From NCBI GenBank assembly GCA_025667525.1, contig CM046879.1:364268639-364332638 (forward strand): a stretch of 64,000 nt of DNA. Reading direction: 5' to 3'. This DNA is from Glebionis coronaria (Eukaryota; Streptophyta; Magnoliopsida; Asterales; Asteraceae). Each line of letters opens with the position of its first letter. The first letter of the stretch is position 1. A program made the position numbers and the translations under genes. The notes under the pieces were generated by a model. That model worked only from the letters and a program-made list of their open reading frames with translations, searched no databases and was not told the origin of the DNA. Shown here piece after piece: positions 34,625 through 46,414 of this stretch.

Positions 34625-37600
34625 GATGTTCAAGGATTTACTCTCAAACAAAGAAAAATTGGTTGATTTGCCCAACACATCCCTTAATGAAAATTATTCC
34701 GCCGTGCTACTTAAAACCTTACCAACAAAACTTGGAGATCCGGGGCGCTTCTTGATACCTTGTAATTTTCCCGGTGTTGAAAATTGCATGGCTTTGGCGA
34801 ATCTAGGGGCAAGCATTAACCTCATGCCTTTATCGGTTTGGAAAAAACTCTCTCTTCCCGAGCTCACTCCCACTAGGATGACTCTTGAATTAGCCAACCG
34901 AACCATAGCTTACCCCGTAGGTATCGCGGAGGATGTGTTTGTAGGTGTGGATAAGTTTACATTTCCGGCCGACTTTGTAGTGGTTGATTATGACATGGAT
35001 CATAGAGTTGTTTTGATTGTTGGTAGACCGTTTTTGAGAATGGGTCATACTTTGATAGATGTGGCGAAAGGAGAATTAATTATGAGAGTAGAGGATGAGA
35101 GAGTGGTGTTTAAGTTAGGGAAAGTTTGTGATAGGAAAGAGGCTAAAGAGTCTAGACCTTGTGAGACTATTAACATTGTTGATGTGCTAGATGAGGTGTG
35201 TGATGAACATTTTCATGATGCTTGTAAGAGTACTAGTGATGAGATGCCCCATGTTGAGACCGTGGCCTCAATTGCTCCCTCTTTAACACCTTTTGGAGAG
35301 AGTGATTTCCTCTTGGAGGAATTTGAGTCAAACTTTCTTGGTGATGATGATTCTCCCATTAATTGGGAAGAAGATATTCTTACTATCCAAAAGTTGCTCA
35401 ATGAGGACCCTATTCCTTCTCCTATTCCACAAGAAGTTACCATTGAGGATCCTTCCATAGTAAAACCTTCCATAGAGAGTCCACCTCCTATTGAACTTAA
35501 GGACCTTCCATCCCACCTAGAGTATGCTTTCTTAGAGGGCAAAGACCAATTACCTGTGATCATTGCTAAAGAATTGAAAGAGGATGAGAATGAGCAACTT
35601 ATTGAAGTCCTTAAGAAACACAAGAAAGCCTTAGCATGGAAAATATCCGACATAAGGGGAATTGATCCACATTTTTGTACACACAAAATCCTTATGGAGG
35701 ATGACTATAAACCCGCCATTCAAAGTCAAAGGAGAGTTAACCCTAAAATCCATGAGGTTATTAAGAAGGAAGTGATTAAACTCTTAGATGCGGGTATGAT
35801 TTACCCCATTTCCGACTCTCCATGGGTTAGCCCGGTGCATTGTGTTCCAAAGAAGGGTGGAATCACCGTGGTACCTAATGAGAATAATGAGCTTATTCCT
35901 ACGAGACTTGTCACCGGTTGGAGAGTTTGTATTGATTATAGAAAACTCAATGAGGCGACTAGGAAAGACCATTTCCCATTACCTTTTATGGATCAAATGC
36001 TTGAACGCTTAGCGGGAAATGAGTACTATTGCTTTCTTGATGGCTTTTCGGGTTATTTCCAAATACCCATTGACCCTAAGGATCAAGAAAAGACCACATT
36101 CACTTGTCCCTACGGTACATTTTCTTACAAGAGGATGCCTTTTGGCTTATGTAATGCACCGGGGACGTTTCAAAGGTGCATGATGGCGATTTTCCATGAC
36201 ATGATAGAGCAAACTATGGAGGTTTTTATGGATGATTTTTCCGTCTTTGGAAATTCATTTACCTCATGTCTCACCAATCTTGAGAGAATGCTTAAGCGTT
36301 GTGAGGAAACACGTTTAGTGCTTAATTGGGAGAAATGTCACTTTATGGTGAAAGAGGGAATTCTTTTAGGACACAAAATATCCAACAAGGGATTAGAAGT
36401 GGATAGAGCTAAAATTGATGTGATTGTTAAGCTTCCCCCACCCACCTCGGTTAAAGGTGTGAGGAGTTTCTTAGGTCATGCGGAATTTTATAGGCGCTTT
36501 ATACAAGATTTTTCTAAGATAACTAGACCGATAACTCACCTCTTGGAGAAAGAGGCTCCTTTCATTTTTAACCAAGATTGTTTGGCCTCTTTTGAGACTC
36601 TTAAGGAGAAATTGACTAAGGCTCCCGTTTTGGTTTCTCCAAATTGGGAATTACCTTTTGAGCTTATGTGTGACACTAGTGATTATGCGGTGGGGGCCGT
36701 CTTAGGACAAAGAGTTAACAAGCATTTTCAACCTATACACTATGCGAGTAAAACCATGACCGGTGCACAACTTCATTACACTACCACGGAAAAAGAGTTG
36801 CTTGCTATAGTCTATGCTTTTGAGAATTTTATACCATACCTTGTGCTATCCAAAACCATAGTGTATACGGATCATTCCGCTCTCAAGTATCTTATGACAA
36901 AACAAGATGCTAAGCCTAGGCTTTTGAGATGGGTTTTGTTGCTTCAAGAGTTTAAGATAGAAATTCGTGATAAGAAAGGGGCCGAGAATTTAGCGGCGGA
37001 TCACTTGAGTAGACTTGAGCATCCTTTTCAAGGAGATTTGCCACATCAAGAAATCAATGAATCCTTTCCATTAGAGGAGCTCATGTCTATCTCTTCCCAA
37101 GAGGATGCCACTCCTTGGTTTGCGGATATCGCAAACTATTTTGTGGGCAATGTGCTTATTGAGGGTCTTACTTATCAACAAAAGAAGAAATTTCTTAAGG
37201 AAGTTAAGTACTACTTTTGGGATGATCCTTATCTTTTTAGGCAATGTGCGGACCAAATCATTAGACGGTGTGTAGATGGGCCCGAGGCATTTAAGATCTT
37301 AGAAGCGTGTCATAAAGGACCTACGGGTGGACATTTTGGGCCCAACTATACCGCCAAGAAAGTCTTTGATTCGGGTTACTATTGGCCTTCCATTTACAAA
37401 GATGCCCATGAAATGGTGAAATTTTGTGATGTGTGTCAAAGACAAGGAAAAATTACGCAACGTGATGAGATGCCACAAAATTTTATTCAAGATTGTGAGA
37501 TATTTGATGTGTGGGGCATTGATTTCATGGGACCTTTTCCATCCTCTAAGGGAAACAAGTATATACTTGTGGCGGTGGATTATGTGTCAAAATGGGTGGA

Positions 37601-38399
37601 GGCTAAAGCCTTACCTACCAATGATGCTAGAGTTGTTGTGAAGTTTTTGAAACAATTGTTTGCTAGATTTGGTGTACCTCGGGCCATCATAAGTGATCGT
37701 GGTACGCACTTTTGTAATGATCAATTCACGAGAGTTATGAGGAAATATGGAGTTAATCATAGACTTTCTACCGCGTATCACCCTCAAACAAATGGTCAAA
37801 CCGAGGTCACAAATCGTGGTTTAAAGAGAATTTTAGAGAGAACGGTGGGAGAGCATCGTGCTTCTTGGTCGGATAAGCTTGATGATGCTTTGTGGGCGTT
37901 TAGGACGGCTTTTAAAACACCAATTGGTTGTACTCCTTATAGGCTTGTCTATGGAAAAGCGTGCCACCTCCCATTTGAGTTAGAACACAAGGCATCTTGG
38001 GCTCTCAAGTGGGCTAACTTTGATTTAAACCAAGCCGGTTCCCATAGGAAAGATCAACTCAATGAGATGGATGAATTGAGAGCCAATGCCTATGAAAATT
38101 ATTTGCTTTACAAGGAAAAGACTAAGAAATTGCATGATGCTAAGATCAAGAATCGTGAGTTCAAAGTTGGAGAGCCGGTTCTCCTCTTTAACTCAAGGTT
38201 GAAACTTTTTGCGGGCAAGCTTAAGTCGAGATGGTCCGGTCCATTCACTATTGCTCAAGTGTTTCCATATGGAACTATTGAGTTGTCACAACCCGATGGT
38301 CCAAACTTTAAAGTGAATGGCCACCGTGTTAAGCATTACTTTGGGGAGGACATTTCCGTTGAAATGGTCCAAGAGATCCCCATTTTCCCCATGAATTGA
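34593..38399 (+). CDS. pol: Athila pol: protease, reverse transcriptase, RNase H, integrase
   Basis: An open frame of 1,268 codons in a different frame from gag, overlapping it by 32 bases. The protease occupies about residues 60-165. Its catalytic site reads ANLGAS at residues 69-74, Asn instead of the Asp seen in the A and B copies. An acidic spacer spans about 195-330. Reverse transcriptase (about 400-600) has D483 in FLDGFSGY and FMDD at 545-548. RNase H (about 690-805) has D694, E735, D760 and D803. Integrase has the zinc motif H907, H914, C945, C948, the catalytic triad D977, D1035, E1071 and a GPF motif at 1216. It ends in a short basic tail without a chromodomain, as expected for Athila. 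The first Met is probably not a true start, because homologues are fused to gag. It makes and integrates the cDNA copy; here it likely lacks a working protease. Confidence 0.95.
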   Translation: MRKLYMPKFAKMFKDLLSNKEKLVDLPNTSLNENYSAVLLKTLPTKLGDPGRFLIPCNFPGVENCMALANLGASINLMPLSVWKKLSLPELTPTRMTLELANRTIAYPVGIAEDVFVGVDKFTFPADFVVVDYDMDHRVVLIVGRPFLRMGHTLIDVAKGELIMRVEDERVVFKLGKVCDRKEAKESRPCETINIVDVLDEVCDEHFHDACKSTSDEMPHVETVASIAPSLTPFGESDFLLEEFESNFLGDDDSPINWEEDILTIQKLLNEDPIPSPIPQEVTIEDPSIVKPSIESPPPIELKDLPSHLEYAFLEGKDQLPVIIAKELKEDENEQLIEVLKKHKKALAWKISDIRGIDPHFCTHKILMEDDYKPAIQSQRRVNPKIHEVIKKEVIKLLDAGMIYPISDSPWVSPVHCVPKKGGITVVPNENNELIPTRLVTGWRVCIDYRKLNEATRKDHFPLPFMDQMLERLAGNEYYCFLDGFSGYFQIPIDPKDQEKTTFTCPYGTFSYKRMPFGLCNAPGTFQRCMMAIFHDMIEQTMEVFMDDFSVFGNSFTSCLTNLERMLKRCEETRLVLNWEKCHFMVKEGILLGHKISNKGLEVDRAKIDVIVKLPPPTSVKGVRSFLGHAEFYRRFIQDFSKITRPITHLLEKEAPFIFNQDCLASFETLKEKLTKAPVLVSPNWELPFELMCDTSDYAVGAVLGQRVNKHFQPIHYASKTMTGAQLHYTTTEKELLAIVYAFENFIPYLVLSKTIVYTDHSALKYLMTKQDAKPRLLRWVLLLQEFKIEIRDKKGAENLAADHLSRLEHPFQGDLPHQEINESFPLEELMSISSQEDATPWFADIANYFVGNVLIEGLTYQQKKKFLKEVKYYFWDDPYLFRQCADQIIRRCVDGPEAFKILEACHKGPTGGHFGPNYTAKKVFDSGYYWPSIYKDAHEMVKFCDVCQRQGKITQRDEMPQNFIQDCEIFDVWGIDFMGPFPSSKGNKYILVAVDYVSKWVEAKALPTNDARVVVKFLKQLFARFGVPRAIISDRGTHFCNDQFTRVMRKYGVNHRLSTAYHPQTNGQTEVTNRGLKRILERTVGEHRASWSDKLDDALWAFRTAFKTPIGCTPYRLVYGKACHLPFELEHKASWALKWANFDLNQAGSHRKDQLNEMDELRANAYENYLLYKEKTKKLHDAKIKNREFKVGEPVLLFNSRLKLFAGKLKSRWSGPFTIAQVFPYGTIELSQPDGPNFKVNGHRVKHYFGEDISVEMVQEIPIFPMN

Positions 38400-40365
38400 T
38401 TCATTGAGGGACGAGTCGAGCTAGAGACTCATTAACTCAAGCATCGTATAACTAGGTTTAGAGTGTTGTAGGTTAGAAATAAAGGTATAGACTTGGAGAT
38501 AAGTGTAGGGGAGACCTTATTTTGTCTTCATGATTGTTTGTAGGGTTGCTCACTCATTTCATGCTTTGGAGTTTATGGAGGAAGCCCTTGTATTCGGTTC
38601 ACTTCGTTACTATTGTGATCTTTCATTGACACCTTGTGCTTAAACATGATTTCACTAATAGTTGTCCTTTCCTTAACTTGGGTTAAGCAAAGTCTATTCA
38701 TTTTCATAAGTGTAGGGGAAGTTTTTATACTTCCATGCTCTTAAACATTGAGGACAATGTTTAGCTTAAGTGTAGGGGGGTCTTCTATCGAAGTGACCTT
38801 ACCTAGAACTTGTCATTGTCTTTCATGATAACATGGAAAATTGGATTTTCAAACATTTTTCAAATTTTTGATCTACTTTGGCCACCAAAAATATGCATTC
38901 ATAATTTTTTCATTAATCATTTTTCATTTGCATATCACATTTGCATTGTATATATTTCTTCTTTATGTTTCATAAAAAATATATAAAAAGGAAAAAATAT
39001 AATAAAACATGGTTTTAACAAGTTTAGACTTCTTTGACATATTAGGCCCGCCATGGATATTTTGACTCAACCCGAGTTTGCTTATATTAGCATTCTCTAG
39101 CTAGTATCCTTAACCATGTAGTCCTTAATTGGTCTATTAGGCTAAGCATCCACCAATCTCATTATTTGAGATTTTAAATTTGTGGATAATGGGAAATGAT
39201 AGAGCTGAAGCAAGTGTAAAAGGGCTAGATAAACTTCATGATAATTACTTGTGGATAAACCCTTCTCTTCTTTACCTCTATTTTCTTCGCATGTATATAA
39301 TTGTTAATAAATAATCAAGAACGGTTTTAATTGGTTTGTAATCTCTTATGCATTTTTGCCTAATCATTCATGGTTGATATAAGTATGTCTTAAGATTCTA
39401 AGTTAGAACGTTTTATGTGTACTAGACTTATGTCATGCTCAATATTTAGCGGGTGTTTTTCCTTTTATTCTTTTCTACTTTCTTTGTGAGGAATAAAGAA
39501 AAATAAGAGCGGCTTATAAAAAAATGAGTGGCTAGAAAAAAAAAGAAAAAAAAAGAAAAGAAAAAAATATATATATACAAGACTCCCAAGAGGGGCAGTG
39601 TGGTGTTAATTATAGTGACTATTGAGTTCCAATATTACCTTGGCGGGTTGCGGGGATTCAATAGATTGCTCTAATCCAATATTACCTTGACGGGTTGCGG
39701 GGTTGAAGATCCAAAGTCTCAAAAAGATGGCGGATGTAAATTATTGCGTGAGTTTTATTTTTCTTTCCTTAGCGAGTGTGTAGCTACTTATGAAAGCATG
39801 ACATGAGGATTTTACACATAAGGCGAATGACTTATTACTCTTGAAACGGATTTGTATTAATTGTGAGCGGTTTTTCAAGTAATGGATGAGAGGATTACTT
39901 AGGATTAAAACCGTGCTTCCTTATTTTTGGATTTTGCACTTCTTATACTTCACACTTGAATAAATGACAAATTTGCCCACAAGCAATTTGCTCAAATAAT
40001 AACCAGTTCCACATTTAATTGTCATGAATAAGTTGATGCACTATTTACTTGTGAATGCAATGATCCCATTTTTAAGCTTGGGGGAAAGTGAAACTTGAGG
40101 GTGATAAATGTCCATGGTACCCAAGCCCTAATCAAAGTCATTGAATTATTTATGAGTTATTTCCATCAAAACCATTTCAAGAAAAACCAAAAAGACATAG
40201 ATAGAATTGTATTTTGTTCATTGCATTGTTAAAAATCAAAATCATGCATCATGTAGTTTAGAGTAGTGTAGATGCATTCCATATGGCCAAGGTGGATTAA
40301 TTATGAGGAGAATGTAAATTTGTGCTTTAAAATATATAGTATTGCATGAGGACATGACAATGTTC
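38400..40365 (+). other. 3' noncoding region of the Athila element
   Basis: About 2 kb without a frame or env-like ORF. It contains the conserved palindrome module (38,704-38,794) and a purine-rich tract at 39,533-39,580. A 27-bp direct repeat starting CCAATATTACCTTG with GGGTTGCGGGG occurs near 39,632 and 39,679. At least four AAGTGTAGGGG purine tracts are present (about 38,505, 38,708, 38,768 and the terminal one). Confidence 0.7.
38704..38794 (+). promoter_or_regulatory. Conserved palindrome and purine-tract module (copy in Athila)
   Basis: AAGTGTAGGGGAAG, then AAACATTGAGGACAATGTTT (38,743-38,762), then AAGTGTAGGGGGG, then the hairpin CTTC-TATC-GAAG. It is near-identical to the module in element A, although the two elements belong to different LTR subfamilies. 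Confidence 0.75.
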
Positions 40366-40379
40366 AAGTGTAGGGGATT
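40366..40379 (+). other. Polypurine tract of the Athila element
   Basis: AGTGTAGGGGATT directly precedes the 3' LTR start TGATATGAG. Confidence 0.88.
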
Positions 40380-43300
40380 TGATATGAGCTAAAACTCATA
40401 TCAATTTATCAACAAATAACCCTAAAACATGAAGCAAAATACCAATTTATCTTGTAAAAACAGTATTATGTGGTATGTTTGTGTTTGTGTACACTTGTGT
40501 AGGTAAAAGGATGCATTTTCAAGCAAACAAGGAATAATCAAGCTTAATTTGATGAAAAAGACAAAGAAGGATCAAAAGTGACAAGACTTTGAAGACAAAG
40601 GACCTATCTTGACATACTGCCAAAGATGAAGGACCAAAGTGTAAATATATAAAAGTCAAGATCATAGTCAAATTTGGTCAACTCTCAAGTCAACTCAGTC
40701 AAAGGACCAATTTTGTTCTAGAATGAAGTTTAAAGGACCAAATATGCCAAAGAAATGAAGTGAATAGCTCAAATATATAATCTGCCAAAGTCAAGGGATC
40801 AATTCTGCCTATTTTGGAAAGTTAAACAAGTGTGATCCATGTGAATAACTTTGGGCCAATGAGAAGCCAAGAAAGAGTGGACCTAGATTGCCACATCATG
40901 GCAATTAATACCTACTATCGCCGCCAGTCATAAATGAGCAAATCACAACAGTTCAATCCGTCTGCACCTCATTCAACCAATGAAGACTTGACACGTGGCA
41001 TCTTCAAACAAACAAAATTTCCAAGATCGATTTCAAGCTAGAGTGGATTTCAAGAGAAGTGCTTAACATCAAACTTGCTTAAAATAAAGAGACGAATCCA
41101 TTGGTCATAACCAATTAAGCTGAAATCAACTCAAGGATTAATCCCCAATTCAAGTTCATAACCTGCAAAATCAATTGACTTCAATTGGACACGTGGAAGC
41201 CTGGGATTGGTTCCAACACGTCACCAACCCCAACTGTTCTTCTTCTCAAGTCTATAAATAGCATGCTTAGCCTTCATTTTCACGAGTAGTAGAAAAGTGT
41301 GAAAACACACACACTTTCTTGTTCTTTCACCATTTCTAGTTTTTAGCTTAACAACTCAAGAGTCCGACACACTCTTGAGTTAGTTAGTTAGTTTGTAACC
41401 ACTTAACAGCTTTGTAACAACTTTTCCATTAATAAAATTCAAATTCTCACTTTCCCGCCAATTCTCATTTCCTTCTATACTATTCATACCTTGCACCATT
41501 GATACTCTTGTTGCTGTTTTGAGTTTGTTATGATCATATCTTGATCATAACTGACTTTGTGTGAAGATTGTAGATGTTTGTTGATTTCAGGCCAAGTTCA
41601 TAGCAGTTTATGATGATTTCAAGCCATTGCAGCCTTGTTGATGATTTGTAGCTGTTTGATTGATTGTTGATAGTTGAATCTAGTGCTAAGGTGGTGGTTA
41701 GCACTAGACTAGAGAGTTCAGCACTCCTCTACTGCTCAAAGGTTACTTCAAAAGGTGCAAACGCTTCTTATTTTTGGTTCCTCTAAATTGTCAATGGCAT
41801 GCTTCATTCCTAGCTAAGATCTTTGTTGATTGCATGATAAAAGTTGATTAGCCTGTTCTTGATTTGATTCTAGTCATTGTGTAGCTTAAGTGTTGCTTAA
41901 TCTGCTTACTAATTTGATATGTGTCTTAGTTTTTAGCTTAATTCAGTCATTTTAGCTTTGTTATACTATTTGAGTCCTAGTTGTTTCAGTACTTGCAATT
42001 AGCTTTCACATACTTCATTCTGGTAACTGAATTTAGTGTGCTAAAGCTTTTACTCAGTTTAAACTTGTACTCAAAAGTCTTTACAAATTTCAAAAAGATC
42101 AGCAAAATGAGTGTTTGGCATTAGCTTGTATTAGATAATCAAGTGTTAAATTTTGGCAAGTTCTTATTCATTTTCAGTTACAAAGTCATATCAAGTGGTT
42201 TTAAACCATTTTCAAGTCAACATTAAGGTCAAAAAGGCAAATGGCAATATAAAAAGTTTGGGTCATTATCAGTCAGTTTTGTACAGAAAAGTTGTGATTT
42301 TAATTTGACTAGCATTTACTTGTTTCTTAATGAAATTCCATCAAACCAGTTCTTAATTCTAGGTCATAATATGAAGTTTTAGATTCCATAAGCATTTTGT
42401 ACAGTATTCAGTAAACAAGTGGGAATAAGCAAAATTTTGAACCTATAAGCAAATGAATGTTTCTGTAACTTGTAAACTGATTTTTCATATCTCACAATCC
42501 TCTTCATAAACTGATCATTTTTCTTTTACAAATTCACTTACTTAATGCTCATGGTTGATTTCTGAGAAATTGAGCTTATTGAAAAAGTTTTGGTCAACGC
42601 TGGTCAACATAAGCCAAATTTTAGCTTATTTAAGATTCTGAGCTTATTACTGGATGATTTTGAACAAGACTTGATTTCCCATTCATAATTTGAGCTCATT
42701 AATCAGTTTCATTACAAAAATCCAGTTACGCATGTCTAGATTCCTTTACAGCTTATTTTGTGCTTATTGGAAAGTGCTTATCAGAGTTTTAGCCATTGTT
42801 AGCTTATTTCCTCTTACAAGTCTAGTTAATTTTTGATTTTAAGCATTTTGCAAGTGGTTTGGTTGATTTTGGTTGAGAAATAAGCTCAAACGAGCTTATT
42901 TGTTAGTTAAGCCCGTTTTTGATTAAAAACTTTTAAAAATTGCATTTCAGTCCTTTATGTTTTGGACTGGTTTTAAACTTGGCTAAACTTACAAGATTTT
43001 AGGATTTGCTTAAATACAGTCCTTGAACTTTCATAGTTTGTTAAAATTTAGTTAGTTAGTTTTGAATTTGTTAAGAATTTGTTAGTAGTTTACATAGTTT
43101 TCATTTTTAATCCTCATAGTTAATTGATTTTACACTTTCAGTCCTTGTACTTGTTAGTTTTACATTTTGAGCATTTACTTTCCATAGAATTTACATTTTT
43201 AGTCCTTATAGTTGTAAAATTTACATTTTGAATTTTAATTGAATATTTACTTGGTATTTGCACGATGTTTTACATATAAGTAGACAATATTTTTCAGTTT

Positions 43301-43437
43301 TGCAAGGCATTGTTTGAATTAGCAAATAGAATATCCAAAAAAATATTAACAACCAAAAACAGTTAAAAACCCGATATTGTTAGGACTTTCAATTAGACAA
43401 GAACTGAGAAAAACGAACTTCATTATACACAATTTCA
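40380..43437 (+). repeat. 3' LTR of the Athila element
   Basis: 3,058 bp, the same terminal hairpin, ending TTTCA before the TSD ACCAC. About 50 substitutions and a one-base indel relative to the 5' LTR by eye. Confidence 0.95.
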
Positions 43438-43439
43438 AC

Positions 43440-45596
43440 CACCTAAACGTCACAAGGCATTATGAAAACATCTCTTACCCACACTCTCATTCTTCACCAT
43501 ATTTCGCCACCACCTTGCCTTCTAATTAAGCATGTGTATTTCTTATTAATAAGACACTCAATCTAAGCAAATCTTAGGATTCTAGTGTAACTAATATTAA
43601 AATTATGCTTAAGTTTTAGGCTTATTTTTTTATACATCTTTGTATGATCTTTATTCTCTTGTATTTCCTTTCATGTTTTTCAACATGATTTTTCTTTGAG
43701 TCTTGGATCTCATTTTTCTCGTGATCTTTCTTTTCTTATTTATTTTCTCACTCGGTTGTCAAGGAAGGTTAGATTTATATCTGATTCATCTCCTAGTAAG
43801 ATTGACAACTTAAATATTTCTTTTGAAATATTCAAGTAACTTTAACTTGCAATTGCAATTGTTAAAAGTCATATCCGAAGCATTGACTTTCAAGCCTTTT
43901 AGCATCTTATGTTAAATTGTTTGACCAAGTGATTTTCCTTTGAGTCGATAATCGTTTTTGGACACCCAATGTCCACGGTTCCTCAAATAACCTTGGTTCT
44001 CATTATTTATAATTAACCACGGCCCTATTTAACGAACCGCGTCCATTGAGTCCCTTGTTCGTTTTGGTCTTTTTCTCTTTTGACGAGTTTTCTTGAAGAT
44101 TCCTTCTTTTCTTCTCTTTTGAGTTTCTTCTCTCGTTTCGTGAACTTATCCTTAACTTCTTTGTTGAGTCTCTCTCAATTCATTTTAATCATGCTCTTCT
44201 AAGTCGAGTCACTTTCTTCTGTTCTTTCTAAACTAAGTTGAGTCGAGCCTCACCCTTTCCTCATCATGTAATTGTTCTTTGAACATTCATAATGATTGAG
44301 AAGAGATACGAAACTTTGAGCATGTAGTTTATCGTATGCTAAACACCATTTGGTGTCGACATTCATAATCATCCTTGCTTATAATGTCTTATATCCAGAA
44401 TTTTCTTAAAGCGTCGATTTATCCGCTTTTGATTTTTTTTGGTCAAAAATGTCTCTAGGTTGAGATATTTTTGTTCTTCTTTGTTGAGAGTTGATTGCGG
44501 TTAAAATTTACAATTAGTATGGGTGATTTCAACAATTCTAAGTTTTTAACCTTTTGAGAGGATTTTGGTTAAATCTTGAATTTTCTTGGGTGATTCCAAA
44601 AATTCTAAGCTTTTAGCCCTTTGACATATTATCATTACAATTAGTATGGATGTTTCTTCTCTACTTCTATTCCAACAATTGTGAATTGATCTTGTCAAGA
44701 TCCTCTCCTTTGACTTGTTTTTGGATTGATAGCATCGCGTGCACACTTATTTCTTCAATGCTTGTCATTGTTTGTGCAAACGACTTGTTTATCATCCTTT
44801 TTTTTCTTTTCATCATAGTCCTTCTTTCTCTCTTTTCGACTATGTGGAATTGTTTTTATTGTCCATGTCATACTCTCTTTGGTTTGGTATTTTGCCATAA
44901 TATTAAAGTGGAGTATGTCCTCTCGACAATATTTTCTCTTTTTATAAATTGACATTTCTATATATATATGCTCTTGTTCACTAACTTTGTTTTGTAGGAC
45001 ATCTAACCCTTCTTTGTAGCTTGTCACTTTTCTTAATTTGTTGGTGCCTCAAGCAAGGGGGAGCTCATATCAAGGGGAGCATTTGTAAGAGTTCAAGTCA
45101 TTACATTTGCGATCGTTGACTCACTCAAATTGCATTCATCGAACATCTTGCAAGTAATGCATTTTGGACACTCTTAGATAAGCATATTATTATGCTTGGA
45201 GTTGGTTAACCTATGGTGATTGAAGACTTCACTAGGATGACGCAAGCTCAATATTTTTGTATGATGGGTTTATGGTTTGGATTCTTGCCTCTCAAACGAC
45301 AACCACAATGGATGATTAGATTTTTGGATGCATGTTCTTTCGAAGTCGATCCTCCTCTTCTACAAATGAAGACTACCTTTCGGATGCAAGCTCGTGTGAC
45401 GTCAATTCTTTTCTTCTTCAAATGACGTGCTTTCGATGACTACCTCTTTAGACGTGTTTTCTCTCGACGTTGCTTCTTCTCTTCTTCAAGACGTTGACTA
45501 CCTTTTTGATTCGACAAAAGGGGGAGAAGTAAGTGTAAACGAGTACCTTATGCATTTTAATATGTGTTGCGGTGTCATCATAAAAAAGGGGAAGAT
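43440..45596 (+). other. Right part of the plus-strand LARD interior
   Basis: Starts with an ORF3-like tail (TRHYENISYP then SHSSPYFATTLPSN and a stop, about 43,449-43,530) matching TRHCENISYP at about 49,410 on the other strand. The rest has no credible frame. Near the end it carries purine tracts AAAAGGGGGAGAAG (about 45,517) and AAAAAAGGGGAAGAT (45,582-45,596); the latter is the polypurine tract of the following LTR. Small frames at 45,213 and 45,427 show no family features. Confidence 0.55.
43969..44048. repeat. GGTTCC/GGAACC palindromic cassette 2
   Basis: CAATGTCCACGGTTCC at one end, a TTGGTTC box inside, and CGAACCGCGTCCATTG at the other. The ends are inverted repeats. It is the most diverged of the nine cassettes. 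Confidence 0.65.
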
Positions 45597-46078
45597 TGTA
45601 AGTGTAAACATTATGATGCTTTGTCGATATAATCTCTTTATGTTTTGTTGATGACAAATGTATAATGCGCAATACATCATGTAAAATGTTAAGGTACTCG
45701 TAATCACTCAAGAATACATATGTATGCTTCTCTCGACACCTCCAAGATCGCATTCGGCATGAATCACTCAAGGTATGTACAAACATGTCATTAACCTAAC
45801 TAAGTGATCAAAGATTAATATTTTCTTAAAACTCACATTTAATCAAATGTGACAAAAGATTTTAATTAACTTTATTTTTAAGAAAATGTTTTATTAAAAA
45901 GAAAAATGGAAATTTGAATTTGGAATATTCCAAAGAATATTCCCTAAGGTATATTCCAAAGAATATTCTTTAATTTGAATTTGGCATATTCCATATGCCA
46001 AAGGAATATCCTTTGAGGGTATTAACTACCCTAGATGGCATATCCCCACTAAAGGACAAATTTGCACGGACTCCAACG

Positions 46079-46150
46079 CGGAGGTTCCTTAAAGGAACCT
46101 GCGGTTCCTTATTGATAAGGAACCGCAGGTAGAGATAAGGAACCGCATGT
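46079..46150. repeat. GGTTCC/GGAACC palindromic cassette 3 (LTR promoter)
   Basis: The core at 46,098-46,129 is a 32-nt palindrome with a single central mismatch (half CCTGCGGTTCCTTAT). It sits about 50 bp upstream of TATAAATAG at 46,176. Confidence 0.85.
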
Positions 46151-46414
46151 GTTTTTTACCGTTGCAATGTTGCCCTATAAATAGTGGATCATTTCCAGAT
46201 TTTCTTTCAACCCTTTTTGCACAGTTTCTTCAAAAACATCTTTAAACCCTTGATTAGTTAGTTTAGATTAATCTTGTTTAAGATGTGATTCTCTCCTTCA
46301 ATCTCCTCATCCTCTTAAGTGCAAAGAGAAGATTACTCACACATTTGTGATGTGATTAAAGATGAAGTCTTGATGAAGATCATCATGTTCGTCATTTTTA
46401 TTTGTGTCTTGTGT

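Larger units (their letters stand above)
28833..43437 (+). mobile_element. Complete Athila-lineage Ty3/gypsy retrotransposon
   Basis: A 14.6-kb element with LTRs of 3,057 and 3,058 bp, TSD ACCAC (28,828-28,832 and 43,438-43,442), tRNA-Asp primer site, gag, long pol, about 2 kb of 3' noncoding DNA and a polypurine tract. The LTRs differ at about 50 positions by eye (about 1.6%), so it is older than the Tekay-like element to its left. It is inserted in a LARD reading frame. No env-like ORF follows pol. Gag carries a stop, gag and pol are out of frame and the protease active site is changed, so it is probably non-functional although pol is open. Confidence 0.95.

Noticed and set aside
38400..40365. 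Search for an env-like ORF after pol in the Athila element
   Set aside because: No frame of useful length or membrane character was found in this 2-kb region.
44546..45786. Small ORFs on both strands between the Athila element and the LARD LTR
   Set aside because: Short, overlapping, with no family features and no support from the inverted LARD copy.
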